The notes beneath the pieces are model-generated. The model saw nothing but the letters and a program-made list of their open reading frames with translations. It did no database searches and had not been told where the DNA came from. From a virus, in IMG/VR virus record IMGVR_UViG_3300048589_000223, positions 1 to 25,990 of that record: DNA of 25,990 nt. One strand, given 5' to 3'. Both the position numbers and the translations under genes were made by a program. The stretch's first letter is position 1; every line of letters starts with the position of its first letter. Positions 8,026 to 14,747 of this stretch are shown here, piece after piece.

Positions 8026-9300
8026 CTAGGCAATGAACCTGCGCGGGCGATACGCGATGGGCTTCACGCTGCCCGAACTGTTGCCCAAAGCGTCCGCCAC
8101 GATGCACGTGTACCTGAATGCGTCAGCACCGTGCGAGAACTCATCGTGCAATGCCGAACCTGCCTCGTTCGTCTGCTTGTTGATGTGCCGCCTGTACCGC
8201 TTCAGGCACTCGATCAGCCTGTTGGCCTTCGTCTTGTCGAAGTAGATGCGCCCAAAGGTCATGCGAGCGGCCTTGATGCCTTCCTCGATGCCCATGTTGG
8301 GCGTCTGCTCCACCGCGCAGCCCAGCGCCTCAAGGATTTCCTTGGCGCTTTTGCCTGTCTTGTAATCCTTGCTGAAACCATCGTGGGGCAGGTAGTGAAC
8401 GCCCCAATTGAGATTCATATTCTTCAGCTGCATCGCGTAATCGGCCAATGTGCGGTGGCTGTCTTCGATGTAGCCGACGATGCGCAGCTCGCTGGCGGAA
8501 CGCTGAACCAGGATGATGGACATGGAATCATTCCACCCCAAGTCCCACACCGCGTGGGTTTTGAGCATGAGATCGTTGGGCACATCGCGGATGCGGCCCT
8601 CTCTCTCGGCTGTCGCCACTTCATCGAAGTAAATGGCGCCAGTGACAGCAGGCAGGCACTCACCCTCCCACACGTTGCGATACTCCTCGCCCTTCATGGT
8701 TTTCTCGGCGTGCTCGCGCTCGGCTTTCAGCACGTCAGGAAAGTACGGGTTGTCCGTCCAGTTCATCAGAACCGATACGCAATCCTCGGGCGGGTTGACA
8801 ACGAACATCTGGTGTGTCGGGTCGCTCTCAAGCTCCGGGTTGTATGTCACCCAAATCTCTGATCCTTCCTTTCGGATCGTCGGGATCAGCGTTTTCCAAG
8901 ACTTAGCCGAGATGGCCTGAGCTTCTTCGCACCAGCAAATGTCCACGCCTTCAAACGACTTCAAAGCGGTCGCTGTAACGTCTGACAAGCCGCTGAAGAA
9001 GATTTGCGAACCGTGCGGGCCACGTATTTCGTTGTTCAGGATGGTGAACAACTCACTCATGCCCATCGCTTCGATCTGATCACACAGAAGTTGATGCACC
9101 GACTGCTGAATGGACTTCTGAATCTCTCGCGTACACAGCACACGGGTTTGCTGCTTTGCACAGATGAACAGGATGGCCCGAGCGAAGCCCCAGGACTTGC
9201 CGGAACCACGCCCACCCCTTGCAACCTTGTACCGAGCTGGCCGGAAAAGGAACTTCAGCGCCTTGGGAAAGCGTAAGTCCTTCTCAATCAAACTTGACAT
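8026..9300 (-). CDS. terL: Terminase large subunit (PBSX/Terminase_3 type)
   Basis: This is the DNA-packaging motor: an N-terminal ATPase and a C-terminal RNase H-like nuclease in 424 residues, a normal family length. The Walker A loop GGRGSGKS is at 29-36 and the Walker B region VDICWCEEA at 119-127 with tandem Glu. The nuclease acidic residues are visible as D253 (WDLGWND), D307 (PHDG) and the closing DEFSHGADAFRY at 386-397. The ATG at 9300 overlaps the terS stop by 17 bases and has no ribosome site, so it is probably translated by coupling. Confidence 0.95.
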   Translation of the reverse strand: MSSLIEKDLRFPKALKFLFRPARYKVARGGRGSGKSWGFARAILFICAKQQTRVLCTREIQKSIQQSVHQLLCDQIEAMGMSELFTILNNEIRGPHGSQIFFSGLSDVTATALKSFEGVDICWCEEAQAISAKSWKTLIPTIRKEGSEIWVTYNPELESDPTHQMFVVNPPEDCVSVLMNWTDNPYFPDVLKAEREHAEKTMKGEEYRNVWEGECLPAVTGAIYFDEVATAEREGRIRDVPNDLMLKTHAVWDLGWNDSMSIILVQRSASELRIVGYIEDSHRTLADYAMQLKNMNLNWGVHYLPHDGFSKDYKTGKSAKEILEALGCAVEQTPNMGIEEGIKAARMTFGRIYFDKTKANRLIECLKRYRRHINKQTNEAGSALHDEFSHGADAFRYTCIVADALGNSSGSVKPIAYRPRRFIA

Positions 9301-9550
9301 TGAATTGAATGTTCAAGGCCTTGCCGTCTGCGCCGGTCACCTGCATCGGCAGCACCTTGCCGACCAAGCCCAAGAAGGCGCTGGCGGTTCTAGGATCGTT
9401 TGCGCGGGCCTCCAGGTAGTCAGCACCACCAGCGTTGCTCAATGCCGTCAGGATCATGTCTTTGATGGCTGCGGTGTTTTTGTTCGGCGTACCCTTGGGA
9501 CGGCCAGGCCCCTTTTCTTTGCCTTTTTTGAATTGTGTTGCGGTCGACAT
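9284..9550 (-). CDS. terS: Terminase small subunit-like DNA-binding protein
   Basis: The chosen start at 9550 gives 88 residues and has a clear AAAGGAAC ribosome site; in-frame upstream ATGs would add non-native text. The N-terminus carries the basic KKGKEKGPGRPKGTPNKNT stretch, an AT-hook-like block common to DUF5681-type small terminases, followed by a short helical region and a beta-like tail. It would recognise phage DNA for packaging together with the large subunit whose gene it overlaps. The protein is short for a TerS, but position and N-terminal text support the call. Confidence 0.75.
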   Translation of the reverse strand: MSTATQFKKGKEKGPGRPKGTPNKNTAAIKDMILTALSNAGGADYLEARANDPRTASAFLGLVGKVLPMQVTGADGKALNIQFNVKFD

Positions 9551-9639
9551 GCGAGTTCCTTTCTTGGATTGTTCGCCACGCGCAGACGGCCCACTGCCCT
9601 GCTGCGTCGAGATAACTGAGTGTCGGTGCTGGTAAAGGC

Positions 9640-9921
9640 TCATCGAACATCGAAAATCGAGCGCACGCCACGCAAGCAAGGCGCAACCCCGTAGTGCCGC
9701 CCGGGCGAGCGGTACACCGTGCGGCCCTGCTCGTCTGTGCCGCGCTGAACTGCGCCGATGTACACCAGGTTGTAAATGGCGCCGCTCACTTGCCCCACCC
9801 GAAGGCCGGACAGATCCACGATGTCATGGCGGTACTCATGGCCCTGCTCTATCAGCGCCAGCACTGTCCGCATCGTTGAATACGGCTTTTTGAACTTGAT
9901 CGGCTGGTTTTTTCTCAGCAT
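9640..9921 (-). CDS. Putative winged-helix protein upstream of terminase
   Basis: The start at 9921 gives 93 residues; it lies inside the last codons of the preceding 40-residue gene (ATG and TGA separated by one base), so translation is probably coupled. The text STMRTVLALIEQGHEYRHDI followed by GLRVGQVSGAIYNLVYIGAV and a YRSPGRHYG turn looks like a small winged helix-turn-helix, and the tail is basic. Similar small DNA-binding proteins stand just before terminase genes in several phages. It may regulate late genes or help packaging; neither is shown. Confidence 0.65.
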   Translation of the reverse strand: MLRKNQPIKFKKPYSTMRTVLALIEQGHEYRHDIVDLSGLRVGQVSGAIYNLVYIGAVQRGTDEQGRTVYRSPGRHYGVAPCLRGVRSIFDVR

Positions 9922-10037
9922 AGCTCGCGCAGCAACAGCCGGTCGCGCTCGGCTTGCGGGGTAATGGCTGCGCCTGAAATGGCGTGCTTGATCGGGTCGA
10001 TCAGTTGCCACACCTTGCGGATCGTGCGTTTTCTCAT
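9915..10037 (-). CDS. Conserved phage micro-protein (40 aa)
   Basis: A 40-residue frame (MRKRTIRKVWQLIDPIKHAI, then SGAAITPQAERDRLLLRELC) starts at 10037 in a 4-nt ATGA overlap with the upstream gene and ends in an overlap with the next start. A GAGG ribosome site lies upstream. The text matches a small protein family I recall from Burkholderiales-type phages (RKRTxRKVWxLxxPIxHAIxGA). Function is unknown; here the usual longer C-terminus is missing. Confidence 0.75.
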   Translation of the reverse strand: MRKRTIRKVWQLIDPIKHAISGAAITPQAERDRLLLRELC

Positions 10038-10291
10038 TTGGCCGGGCCTCTAAAAATATCCCACTCAGCATCCGAAAAATTTGCGTGCTGATTTAGTGTC
10101 GCCTTTGCAATTTCAACAGTTGACCAAAAAGCAGAATCATCTTTTTTCGTGTGAGCGGTTATCAGCGCACAAAACAAAACTCGCATCTCGTTTGCCATCT
10201 TGTATTGGCCAACGACACTCCCCAGTTTGTCGCCGCTTTTAAAACCGTCAGCCACGCCTTTGTGGAAACCTGCGCCCCATTGCTTGCTCAT
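10034..10291 (-). CDS. Small phage protein, unknown function
   Basis: The 85-residue protein (MSKQWGAGFHKGVADGFKSG at the N-terminus) has a Gly-rich start and a helical middle with MANEMRVLFCALITAHTKKD. There is a strong AAAGGAGG ribosome site before the ATG at 10291, one of the best in this operon, so it is probably well expressed. It overlaps its upstream neighbour by 4 nt and the following 40-residue gene by 4 nt. No motif is recognised. Confidence 0.65.
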   Translation of the reverse strand: MSKQWGAGFHKGVADGFKSGDKLGSVVGQYKMANEMRVLFCALITAHTKKDDSAFWSTVEIAKATLNQHANFSDAEWDIFRGPAK

Positions 10292-10476
10292 GCGTCCTCC
10301 TTTAGCGTGTCGTCGAATTCAGATTCGTACATTCCATTGCGCAGGTTTTGCGCTATCTGGTCTATGTTTTCTTCGGTAATGCCTGTGCCAACAAAATCTA
10401 AAAACGTCACACCATCGTCAGACTCTAGCATTTTGTCCAACATCAATCGCTCCAGCGTTCCTGCTTTTGGTATCAC
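10288..10476 (-). CDS. Small acidic phage protein, GTG start
   Basis: This 62-residue acidic protein (MIPKAGTLERLMLDKMLESD ... YESEFDDTLKEDA) must start with GTG at 10476: the ATG two bases upstream is followed at once by a stop codon. An AGGAG ribosome site lies at the right distance and overlaps the end of the upstream gene, whose stop is one base before the start. It has no recognised domain. Its strong negative charge could mimic DNA, but that is a guess. Confidence 0.6.
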   Translation of the reverse strand: MIPKAGTLERLMLDKMLESDDGVTFLDFVGTGITEENIDQIAQNLRNGMYESEFDDTLKEDA

Positions 10477-10477
10477 A

Positions 10478-10735
10478 TCATTCTCCTGTTAATCTTTCAA
10501 TCGTGACGTTCAGCGCGGCCAGTTCGTCCATCTTGCGGATATTCCAAAATGCTTTGGTGCCGTGCCAGCCGTTGCAGCCTTGGTGGCATTCGTAGCAAAG
10601 GGCAATCGCGGTGTATTGCTGGCCCTGCTTGATGTGGTGCGCCTGGCTGGGGCCTTCCGCGTCGCAAACTGAGCAGGGAAGCTCTTTCACCCGGCCCAAA
10701 TGCTTGCGCTGGGCGGCTGTCAGTTTGTTGTTCAT
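10478..10735 (-). CDS. Ref-like HNH nuclease-family protein
   Basis: The 85-residue protein carries a compact HNH/zinc signature: RVKELPCSVCDAEGPSQAHH, then a second Cys pair in LCYECHQGCNGWHGTK. This is the pattern of the phage P1 Ref (RecA-dependent nuclease) and related DUF968-type families, in which the AHH histidine and the closing His coordinate metal for DNA cleavage. It lies with NinB and RusA genes, fitting a recombination role. It overlaps the upstream gene by 4 nt (ATGA). Family call is from motif recognition. Confidence 0.75.
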   Translation of the reverse strand: MNNKLTAAQRKHLGRVKELPCSVCDAEGPSQAHHIKQGQQYTAIALCYECHQGCNGWHGTKAFWNIRKMDELAALNVTIERLTGE

Positions 10736-10968
10736 CGGATTTCCCCCGTTTCCGGGTCAACGGTTTGCAGACCCTGCTCGGCCATCCAAGCCAGCACGTA
10801 TTCGATCAACTCAGCACAATCGGCGCGGCTGAGCTGGCTGGTTCGTCGAAACACAATGTCAGCACCCAGGCCGTCAATCGCCGGGAGAATCTCGATCTGC
10901 TCACCACGGGCGCGGAGCCAGGCGGCGGTAAGCAGCCGCTCATCTACGCTTTGGCGCAAATACAGCAT
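10732..10968 (-). CDS. Small phage protein next to the HNH insertion
   Basis: The start at 10968 gives 78 residues and overlaps the HNH endonuclease gene by 29 nt. An in-frame ATG at 11028 lies deeper in that gene and is less likely. No good ribosome site precedes either. The C-terminal text FRRTSQLSRADCAELIEYVL followed by AWMAEQGLQTVDPETGEIR faintly recalls the end of NinB proteins, and a true NinB gene lies just beyond the HNH gene. It may be an ancient NinB-tail relative or unrelated. The start is uncertain because the HNH gene probably inserted just upstream of, or into, its original 5' end. Confidence 0.55.
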   Translation of the reverse strand: MLYLRQSVDERLLTAAWLRARGEQIEILPAIDGLGADIVFRRTSQLSRADCAELIEYVLAWMAEQGLQTVDPETGEIR

Positions 10969-11587
10969 CCTTGTGGCCCCACCCGAGCGCAACTCGGCCA
11001 TAGATCGCCTTGGCAGGCGCAGCGCCATCCCGCAACGCCCACTGCGCCACAGTCATTGATTCGCCATCGATATTAAGAATAACGTTTCCTCTGCGGTTGT
11101 TCGCTTGTTGCGTCTTGCTAGCCCACCGGCAATTCTCAGGAGCATATGGCCCATTTGAATCAACTCTATCAATGGACATGCCCGCAGGCGCCTCACCCAT
11201 ATCTTCAAAAAACAAAGAGAAGTCCCGCCACCTATCACAGACATAGATGCCCCTGCCGCCGTAATACTGGTATGAGTCGAATTTCTCATTTGTGCAACGA
11301 CTCACCATGTTCGCCCAAATGCGATAGGTGCGCGAGTTTCCGCCGGCAGTCTGCCCATGCCGCAACAGCCGCGCCCTGCACGCTTCCGCAGAGCGCTCCT
11401 TGTGATAGCAGCCGCACGACTGCGCAGCACCGCTGGTTAAGCTGCGTGTGACGGTAATTTTCTCTCCGCCACAGTCACATACACAACGCCATAGCGCCAT
11501 GCGCCCCGCCGTTGATCCGGCCCGCTCCACAATCAACAAACGCCCAAAGCGACGCCCCATCAAGTCATAAGCCCGAGTAGTAGCCAT
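10940..11587 (-). CDS. HNH-type homing endonuclease-like protein
   Basis: The preferred start at 11587 (MATTRAYDLMGRRFGRLLIV) gives 215 residues. A Cys knuckle (WRCVCDCGG ... QSCGCYHKE) is followed by TYRIWANMVSRCTNEK, the YYGGRGIYVCDRWRDF block, and MSIDRVDSNGPYAPENCRW with an NNRR motif. This is a widespread phage endonuclease family related to HNH homing enzymes, where DR replaces the first His pair. A short DNA-recognition tail follows (VAQWALRDGA, GWGHKDAV). It breaks the chain of 4-nt overlaps in this operon, with 130 bases of AT-rich DNA before it, as expected for a free-standing mobile endonuclease gene. Confidence 0.85.
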   Translation of the reverse strand: MATTRAYDLMGRRFGRLLIVERAGSTAGRMALWRCVCDCGGEKITVTRSLTSGAAQSCGCYHKERSAEACRARLLRHGQTAGGNSRTYRIWANMVSRCTNEKFDSYQYYGGRGIYVCDRWRDFSLFFEDMGEAPAGMSIDRVDSNGPYAPENCRWASKTQQANNRRGNVILNIDGESMTVAQWALRDGAAPAKAIYGRVALGWGHKDAVFAPKRR

Positions 11588-11717
11588 ATCACACACAAAA
11601 AAGTCAGCACCAAAAATGCCGGTCGCATTGGCTCGAAACTGGCCACGGCAAAATTGATGCTGACGTATTTGCACTTCGATTTTGGTCGCGACAACCATAA
11701 TCAGATTATATACATTA

Positions 11718-12131
11718 TTACCAGTATTCTGGCGCGCTAAATTGCACTTCATTCTGCGCGCCAAACGCCTCAATCAAGTCTTGCAATTCACCCATCTCCG
11801 ATTTGGTCATTTTTGAAGTACGGGTGCCGCAAACAACAAATCCGCCGTCTAAGCCCGGGACAACTTTCTGCCGCTTAATAGCTGCGGTAAAAACATCTTT
11901 CCACTCGTCTTCACTAAGCTTGTTTCCGTGCCAGTCCACCTGCTGGCTGATGTCGCGCAGCATGGCCCACATGCGTCGGTTTTGCTCGCTGCTGCGCGTC
12001 TCGGGCGCCAGCGTAAGCACCATGCGACGGCCTGCCATCAGGTGCGCTTTCAGCATCGGCCAAAGCTGGGCTGTCATTGCCTTGTGGGCTTGCACTGGTT
12101 CAAAGCAGCGGATTGATGCGCGGTCGGTCAT
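11718..12131 (-). CDS. ninB: NinB-like recombination protein
   Basis: The 137-residue protein is close to the usual NinB length and has its characteristic text: EQNRRMWAMLRDISQQVDWH, LSEDEWKDVFTAAIKRQKVV, PGLDGGFVVCGTRTSKMTKS and a closing GELQDLIEAFGAQNEVQF. NinB (Orf of lambda) binds single-stranded DNA and SSB and replaces bacterial RecFOR functions in phage recombination. It sits near RusA, Ref-like and, on the other arm, ERF and SSB genes. The ATG at 12131 forms an ATGA overlap with the upstream gene. Confidence 0.9.
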   Translation of the reverse strand: MTDRASIRCFEPVQAHKAMTAQLWPMLKAHLMAGRRMVLTLAPETRSSEQNRRMWAMLRDISQQVDWHGNKLSEDEWKDVFTAAIKRQKVVPGLDGGFVVCGTRTSKMTKSEMGELQDLIEAFGAQNEVQFSAPEYW

Positions 12132-12313
12132 GCCTCACCCCGCAGCGCTTTTTCCACCGCTTCCAGCCGCAGCTTCGCTTCCGTCAGGTCGTACAGCGCA
12201 TCGCGGTAGCCCGACCATGCTTTTTCTGCCCGCTCTTTTTCCGCAGCAAGCTGGCCCTCCAGCAATGCGATGCGGCGCTTGAGTTGCGCGGGCTGGTCTT
12301 TGCGGTCGTTCAT
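12128..12313 (-). CDS. Small coiled-coil protein
   Basis: Starting at 12313 in an ATGA overlap with the upstream gene and preceded by a GAGG ribosome site, this 61-residue protein is almost entirely one charged helix (QLKRRIALLEGQLAAEKERA, then LTEAKLRLEAVEKALRGEA), with heptad-like leucines. Short coiled-coil proteins of this kind are common among phage accessory genes, and no specific role can be given. Confidence 0.65.
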   Translation of the reverse strand: MNDRKDQPAQLKRRIALLEGQLAAEKERAEKAWSGYRDALYDLTEAKLRLEAVEKALRGEA

Positions 12314-12570
12314 TTCGCATTCCTCAATGTCACCCTTAGCCGGATAATTCGAGCAACATCCGTCTGCGCGAAACGCTCTGCGACTTTCGCGCAATCTTCG
12401 CTTTCCAAGTCCTTACCAAGCTCAATACCAAGCTCAATACCGGCTCGGTATGCATGATGCCAAATTTCCATTTCGGAAAATTTGCTCGGGTCCAAACCCG
12501 ACTGAACAAACGATTTTCGCCAAAGTGCCCAGCACTCATCTGCGTCTTTTTCGATTTCTGAATCGGTCAT
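12310..12570 (-). CDS. Small phage protein, unknown function
   Basis: The 86-residue protein begins MTDSEIEKDADECWALWRKS and contains a short internal repetition (IELGIELGKDLE). At DNA level a 12-base unit is duplicated there (around 12420-12443), so it has probably grown by slippage. It overlaps RusA upstream and the coiled-coil gene downstream by 4 nt each. No recognised domain. Confidence 0.65.
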   Translation of the reverse strand: MTDSEIEKDADECWALWRKSFVQSGLDPSKFSEMEIWHHAYRAGIELGIELGKDLESEDCAKVAERFAQTDVARIIRLRVTLRNAK

Positions 12571-12926
12571 GGGGCCACCCCCGGCCCAGGCGAAAACCGC
12601 ACTTTCACCATGCCGCCGATCTGGTTCTTGACGTAAGGGTGGATGCGAAAACGCTTGTCGTTGACGCCCAGGGCCTCTGCCATGCCGTCCCGGCCCGCCT
12701 TGAAAGCGCCGATCATGTTGTCGTCGTCCCGATGGCGGCGGTCGGGCGGGTAGAAGTCAATCCAGCAATGGATATCGCCGTCCCAGTCAATTGCAACGCG
12801 CGCTTGCTTTGTGAGGATGTAGCAGGCGTCTCGGTAGCTGGCCTTGACCGGCGCGGCGCGGCGCCAGTGTGTGCGGGCATTGGGCGACAACTCTTTCGGT
12901 GGCCACGGCAGGATGATCTCAGTCAT
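12567..12926 (-). CDS. rusA: RusA-like Holliday junction resolvase
   Basis: This 119-residue protein matches RusA in length and key text: LPWPPKELSPNARTHWR at the N-terminus, an acidic DRRHRDDDN block at 62-70, the conserved lysine and aspartate in FKAGRDGMAEALG (K76, D80), and D90 in VND. RusA dimers cut four-way DNA junctions, here presumably during phage recombination or before packaging. It overlaps both neighbours by 4 nt (ATGA). Confidence 0.9.
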   Translation of the reverse strand: MTEIILPWPPKELSPNARTHWRRAAPVKASYRDACYILTKQARVAIDWDGDIHCWIDFYPPDRRHRDDDNMIGAFKAGRDGMAEALGVNDKRFRIHPYVKNQIGGMVKVRFSPGPGVAP

Positions 12927-13426
12927 ACCCGCGCCCCCAGCCCCGCGAACGGCGACGAATAATCGCGATGCGCAAGGCCACGTCGGACGCGGTAAATGTG
13001 CGCTTCGGACACGCCCATGACTTCCGCCAGCACGGCGCCGGTTTCGGTGCCAGAACGGATGCGGATCACGTCCGCAGGTGTGAGCCGGGTGCGTCCGCTC
13101 TCACGGTGGCGCATCTGCAATTTGGCCGCGCGAACAGGCCCGCCCAGCAAGCCCCTGTCACCCAGATCACGCGCAATCTGCGTCCGCGTGCGCGCCACAA
13201 TGTGATCGGGGTTGATGCATTTCGGCGTGGTGCAAGTCATGACGACGTGCTTGCCGTGCAGCGGGCCGATTAAGGCCGTAAACAAAGTGCGCCGCACCGT
13301 CAGCACTCGTTTTCCCACCCGGTGCGAAGGGCAGCCGTTGCTGCAGGCGCCTTGCCACACCAGGCAGCCACCGTCGTCAATCGTGCGCGCCAGCAGGCGC
13401 TCGGAAATTTGCTTTTCGTCTGTCAT
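12923..13426 (-). CDS. HNH-fold plus HTH protein, copy 1
   Basis: This 167-residue protein has an N-terminal HNH-like region (CLVWQGACSNG, VRRTLF, MTCTTPKCINPDHI) and a C-terminal helix-turn-helix (RLTPADVIRIRSGTETGAVL, then VMGVSEAHIYRVRRG). In homologous HNH enzymes the segment before the first Cys usually reads H-x-C; here it is M-T-C, so a likely catalytic or metal-binding His is absent. It is a paralogue of the protein at 17422-17940, sharing about half its residues and an identical SSPFAGLGAR end. It could be a homing-endonuclease relative turned DNA-binding regulator. Overlaps RusA by 4 nt. Confidence 0.75.
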   Translation of the reverse strand: MTDEKQISERLLARTIDDGGCLVWQGACSNGCPSHRVGKRVLTVRRTLFTALIGPLHGKHVVMTCTTPKCINPDHIVARTRTQIARDLGDRGLLGGPVRAAKLQMRHRESGRTRLTPADVIRIRSGTETGAVLAEVMGVSEAHIYRVRRGLAHRDYSSPFAGLGARV

Positions 13427-13638
13427 GTCGTCGTCTTCTCGGTTTGTTGTTTCATCCGCTCAGTCAGCGCGGCGGCCATGCCCTCAAAACCGGGCAATTT
13501 GTCCAGCTCTTTCGCGCGGTGCCACGCGTATTGCTTTTGCTGGTGAACGGTGGCCATGCGGACAAGGTGGTCAAGCTGGATCTGAAAGTCAGTCGCCATC
13601 GAATTCCTGTTTTCTGCTGTCTCTACTGCTGCCTGCAT
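13423..13638 (-). CDS. Small helical protein, unknown function
   Basis: The frame from 13638 encodes 71 residues. Two starts are plausible: 13638, preceded by a strong GAGGGGA site, and 13599 (MATDFQIQLDHLVRMATVHQ), preceded by AGGAA. The rest is helical and charged (WHRAKELDKLPGFEGMAAAL, then basic and Thr-rich end). It overlaps the HNH/HTH gene downstream by 4 nt. It has no known domain. Confidence 0.6.
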   Translation of the reverse strand: MQAAVETAENRNSMATDFQIQLDHLVRMATVHQQKQYAWHRAKELDKLPGFEGMAAALTERMKQQTEKTTT

Positions 13639-13732
13639 GGACTTCCCCTCTTTGCTGCATTCCTTTGGTGAGCAAAGACCTAGCCTTCCTTAGGCTGGCC
13701 TTCACATGGTCGATTCCTTCGGAGCCGCACAT
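13589..13732 (-). CDS. Possible 47-aa micro-gene in the gap after primase
   Basis: A frame from an ATG at 13732 (MCGSEGIDHVKASLRKARSL ...) runs for 47 codons and ends 11 bases inside the 13599 alternative start of the next gene. It fills part of the only long gap in this operon. There is no convincing ribosome site, and the last third looks like out-of-frame text of the next gene, so it may not be real. Confidence 0.25.
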   Translation of the reverse strand: MCGSEGIDHVKASLRKARSLLTKGMQQRGEVHAGSSRDSRKQEFDGD

Positions 13733-13871
13733 GACCCGGTAGCCTTTTCGTTCACCAGTGCTGCCTTCGCCGCTGGCCGGGGTGTTTCAGAACTTCCTCA
13801 CAGTCCCCCGCTCTTCCCTCGCTGCTGCCGTTATTGCTATTCCGACCGGCGAGGTGCTTGGTGTGCGCCTG
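13639..13871. other. 233-base gap between primase and the next gene
   Basis: In an operon where nearly all genes overlap, this gap is conspicuous. It holds a short hairpin (AGCCT at 13682-13686, AGGCT at 13692-13696, loop TCCTT) and the weak 47-codon frame described at 13589-13732. I see no promoter match I trust. It may hold a lost gene, an RNA signal or an internal promoter. Confidence 0.4.
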
Positions 13872-14747
13872 CTACGCCATCGCGGACTCCTGGCGGCGTA
13901 CCGTCATCAGCAGGGCACAGACGGCCATCAGCCCAGCGCGTGCATGCAGATCGTTGAAATCCTCGCCCTCAACAGGGCTCATGCAGTACGGGAGGCCGGT
14001 CGCCTGGGCGGTTTTCTCGCCGGTTTCTGACGTGTCGTTGTCGGCGCAGACAAACACGCGACCCTTGACCTGGGACGCGATGAGTTGCAGGTTGTGGGCG
14101 CTGAAACACACCAGCACAGACGCCCGCAATCCAACGCTGCGCGCCGCTGCGTGCACGGATAGGCCTGTGGCATAGCCCTCGACCAAAAACGTCTCTGGCG
14201 CGGTTTTGTCGCCCATGCGGAACACGGCACCTTTGGCGCGCATTCCGGGCAGCATCTTTTTCGTGAAGGTGCGGGCTTCCTCATCCCAGCGGATCACCTG
14301 CACGCCCTGCACGTTATTGCTCAGCAGGCTGCGCATGGGGATCAGCAACGCGCCATCCTTCGCAACTAAGCCCTGCGCTTCGGGGAAGCCCTTGCGGATC
14401 AGGTAGTTGTGCTCGTTGGGCTTTGCGCTGCGCAGCATCTCAGCGGCGCGCATGGCGGCTTGCTGCTGGTCGCGCTCCTGCGAAGCGTTGGCAGCTTGGC
14501 GCCGGGCTTTCCAGATCGCTTTGTCGGCATCCGTCCAGGGCTTTGCCTTGGGATCGTTCCACCACTGCACACGGGACTCGCCTGCCCAGTTCCAGACCCA
14601 GCCGCGCTCGCCATCCCAAAAGTAGGCCCCATTGGTTGAGCGCGGCTTCTCGGTTGTGCCGCACCGCTTGATGCGCTCGGATGCGTACAGCTTCGCCGGG
14701 TCAATATCAACCCCGTGAGCGCGCGCAAAGTCAATGAACGTGGTCAT
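13872..14747 (-). CDS. Toprim-domain DNA primase-like protein
   Basis: The 291-residue protein has a Toprim fold in its second half: FLVEGYATGLSVHAA with E190, and VFVCADNDTSETG with D236 and D238, the metal-binding acidic residues of primases and topoisomerases, followed by a DFNDL block at 263-267. The first half (YFWDGERGWVWNWAGES, then a Gln-rich helix) resembles phage replication proteins that lack the usual N-terminal zinc finger. It overlaps the helicase gene by 4 nt, so both probably act together in phage replication. It may make RNA primers or serve as a helicase-associated factor. Confidence 0.85.
   Translation of the reverse strand: MTTFIDFARAHGVDIDPAKLYASERIKRCGTTEKPRSTNGAYFWDGERGWVWNWAGESRVQWWNDPKAKPWTDADKAIWKARRQAANASQERDQQQAAMRAAEMLRSAKPNEHNYLIRKGFPEAQGLVAKDGALLIPMRSLLSNNVQGVQVIRWDEEARTFTKKMLPGMRAKGAVFRMGDKTAPETFLVEGYATGLSVHAAARSVGLRASVLVCFSAHNLQLIASQVKGRVFVCADNDTSETGEKTAQATGLPYCMSPVEGEDFNDLHARAGLMAVCALLMTVRRQESAMA

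Noticed and set aside
11705-11740. TATAAT (minus strand) and an operator-like CTGGCGCGCTAA upstream of the HNH gene
   Set aside because: There is no -35 at proper spacing, and the operator match (10 of 12) lies in the ninB coding end; it could be chance. Kept only as a note.
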